DNA of 8,544 nucleotides from Muribaculaceae bacterium. GTDB taxonomy: Bacteria; Bacteroidota; Bacteroidia; Bacteroidales; Muribaculaceae. Below the pieces are notes generated by a model. That model worked only from the letters and a program-made list of their open reading frames with translations. It searched no databases and was not told where the DNA came from. This document shows positions 7,510 through 8,544 of the stretch, one piece after another. The stretch lies in contig VSPM01000099.1 in NCBI GenBank assembly GCA_009775365.1, positions 1 through 8,544 of the forward strand, read 5' to 3'. Numbering within the stretch: the stretch's first letter is position 1; each line of letters begins with the position of its first letter. The position numbers were made by a program, and so were the translations under genes.

Positions 7510-8433
7510 TCACGCTCGCTGCTTTTGTCGCTTCTTCTCCTTTCCTTCTGAGGCAAGTTGTCGCGCGGCAAGCGTTGCGGCGTTTGCCATGTGGATGCCG
7601 AAAAAGAGGAGCAATGTCTCGCTGCGGGAGTTGCGTGCAGCAATCCGGCCAACGCTATAGTGTTGTTTCTGATTGCCGAAGCTGCCCTCCATAGCGGTCG
7701 AACGCAGAGTCCCGATTATTCGTCGGGCAGTGCTTGTGTCAGCATTTTCATCCTTGGGCTTCGGGCCTTTGCGGACAAAACAGGTCGTCATGCCGTTTTC
7801 GGTACAGTACCGCCGGTTGTCGTTGTTGGCATAGATGGTGTCAGCTCCGACTTTGGCGACTTTGACTCCGGTCAGTTCCTGTTGATATTCAATACATTCC
7901 TGTAATCTCACGCCCTCGTTGAAGGCTTCGAAGGAATGGTGTTCGATGAAGGATATTCCGTCAATCTGGATGTTGTTGACCTTGGCTCCGAACTCCACCC
8001 GCTTGTTCTCCTTGCCTCTGACAATAGGACGGATGTACGGACGGTCTATGCTGACGATACGGTGCTTCACCTCCTTTTTCTGAGCAAGTGCGCTCTGCTG
8101 GCGATACACCTCTTTTAATGCGCTCAGACGCTTGCTTTGCTCTGCGGTGAGCGTGATGTCAACGGTGTGTATCTTACAGATTATGTTCCATTGCCCTATC
8201 TGTTTGGAAAGTGCCTCCTCTCCCTCCGGCGGGAACATCGGCGTGTTACCTTGAGGATGCGTTTTGGGAAAATGCGAACGGACTTTCTCTGCAAGCTCTT
8301 TCAATGGCAATTGCGCATGGATGCGCCCGAGCTCGCTGACAGCAAAACTCTCGCGATATTTTTGCATGAAATCGAACTCGGTCAACGGCAACGTGGCCGT
8401 AATCTCAGATATTTTTCGTAACTTCACGTACAT
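7510..8433 (-). CDS. DDE transposase with internal deletion (IS1182/IS5-like), probably inactive
   Basis: This 307-aa product belongs to the Bacteroidota transposases with the signature VSIDRPYIRPIVRGKENK (128-145) and EFGAKVNNIQIDGISFIEH (147-165). The second catalytic Asp is visible in VGADTIYANN (Asp198). The catalytic Glu is in TAMEGSFGNQKQHYS (Glu249). Full-length relatives, from memory, are roughly 430-460 aa and carry the first catalytic Asp in a block like D-A-T-C-Y-E-S. Here the N-terminal segment (to about EGEEAL, residue 75) runs directly into SKQIGQWN, which normally lies after that block. The first Asp and some 130 or more residues therefore appear to be missing, in frame. The ATG at 8433 is preceded by an A-rich run, with no Shine-Dalgarno motif. 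It is convergent with the upstream operon. Confidence 0.85.
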   Translation of the reverse strand: MYVKLRKISEITATLPLTEFDFMQKYRESFAVSELGRIHAQLPLKELAEKVRSHFPKTHPQGNTPMFPPEGEEALSKQIGQWNIICKIHTVDITLTAEQSKRLSALKEVYRQQSALAQKKEVKHRIVSIDRPYIRPIVRGKENKRVEFGAKVNNIQIDGISFIEHHSFEAFNEGVRLQECIEYQQELTGVKVAKVGADTIYANNDNRRYCTENGMTTCFVRKGPKPKDENADTSTARRIIGTLRSTAMEGSFGNQKQHYSVGRIAARNSRSETLLLFFGIHMANAATLAARQLASEGKEKKRQKQRA

Positions 8434-8462
8434 TTTTTTAAGAATTACCCCCGAATAAGCCC

Positions 8463-8487
8463 GTGATGTACAACCGTCCGCGATAGC
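8463..8487 (-). repeat. 25-bp repeat, right copy (inverted relative to 58-82)
   Basis: The reverse complement reads GCTATCGCGGACGGTTGTAC followed by ATCAC. It matches 58-82 at 22 of 25 positions with a perfect 17-base core. It lies about 30 nt upstream of the transposase start and just outside the proposed IS right end. Confidence 0.7.
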
Positions 8488-8498
8488 AGGTAGGTGCT

Positions 8499-8536
8499 AA
8501 AAAGATAGCCGTCCAGATTTTGGGCGGCTATTTTTG
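8499..8536. terminator. Bidirectional intrinsic terminator at the right edge
   Basis: ATAGCCGTCC (8505-8514) pairs with GGGCGGCTAT (8522-8531), 10 bp with one G-U pair, around a 7-nt loop. A run of T follows on the plus strand (8531-8535), and the A-run at 8499-8503 gives T5 on the minus strand. It probably ends a gene beyond the right edge of the window that is read toward the IS, and would also stop plus-strand read-through. Confidence 0.8.
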
Positions 8537-8544
8537 TGAGGGTC

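Larger units (their letters stand above)
7321..8455 (-). mobile_element. Insertion sequence remnant (IS1182/IS5-group-like), approximate limits
   Basis: The body is defined by a DDE-type transposase gene. Limits are tentative. The left edge TTAGGGATATTCAGTTAA (7321-7338) and the reverse complement of 8438-8455 (TTCGGGGGTAATTCTTAA) share TT-GGG, TA-TTC and TTAA blocks when gaps are allowed. That would be an imperfect terminal inverted repeat. No target-site duplication is evident. With an internally deleted transposase the element is probably immobile on its own. Confidence 0.5.

Noticed and set aside
7335..7652. 105-codon minus-strand frame overlapping the transposase 3' end
   Set aside because: Shadow frame of the transposase end; Arg/Ser/His-rich composition, no family resemblance.
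58..8487. Whole window read as one composite transposon bounded by the inverted 25-bp repeats
   Set aside because: No transposase is visible at the left end, no target duplication is seen, and the right copy lies outside the proposed IS. A dispersed repeat is the simpler reading.

Overview
The window looks like a chromosomal segment from a gut-type Bacteroidota, order Bacteroidales. The evidence is three secreted proteins ending in type IX secretion system (T9SS) sorting-domain-like tails, no purine-rich Shine-Dalgarno motifs ahead of the starts, a promoter element matching the Bacteroides -7 consensus, and a transposase of a type common in this order. Muribaculaceae is my best guess at family level, but that is an impression and is not proven by the sequence.

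Layout: positions 1-241 are non-coding. They hold a 25-bp repeat (58-82), a candidate -7 promoter box (166-173) and a hairpin that would sit at the 5' end of the transcript (178-206). A compact three-gene plus-strand operon follows. It encodes a propeller/Fn3/choice-of-anchor-J surface protein (296-2530), an M6-family zinc metalloprotease (2559-4277) and a large repeat protein of unknown function (4307-7207). The gaps are only 28 and 29 nt, and a very strong hairpin terminator closes the operon (7248-7280). From about 7321 to 8455 lies an insertion-sequence remnant on the minus strand. Its transposase has an open frame but appears to have lost an internal block carrying the first catalytic Asp. 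The right edge (8463-8535) has a second, inverted copy of the 25-bp repeat and a bidirectional terminator hairpin.

Working model: the three operon products share an N-terminal signal peptide and a C-terminal beta-sandwich tail typical of T9SS cargo, so they should cross the inner membrane by Sec and the outer membrane by T9SS. They would then be anchored on the surface or released. One is a protease and two are non-enzymatic multi-domain beta proteins, probably for binding or adhesion. The third gene has an alternating two-module architecture (A-B-A-B-A-B) that I do not recognise as a named family, and it is the best candidate here for something undescribed. A joint function of the three is inferred from synteny only.
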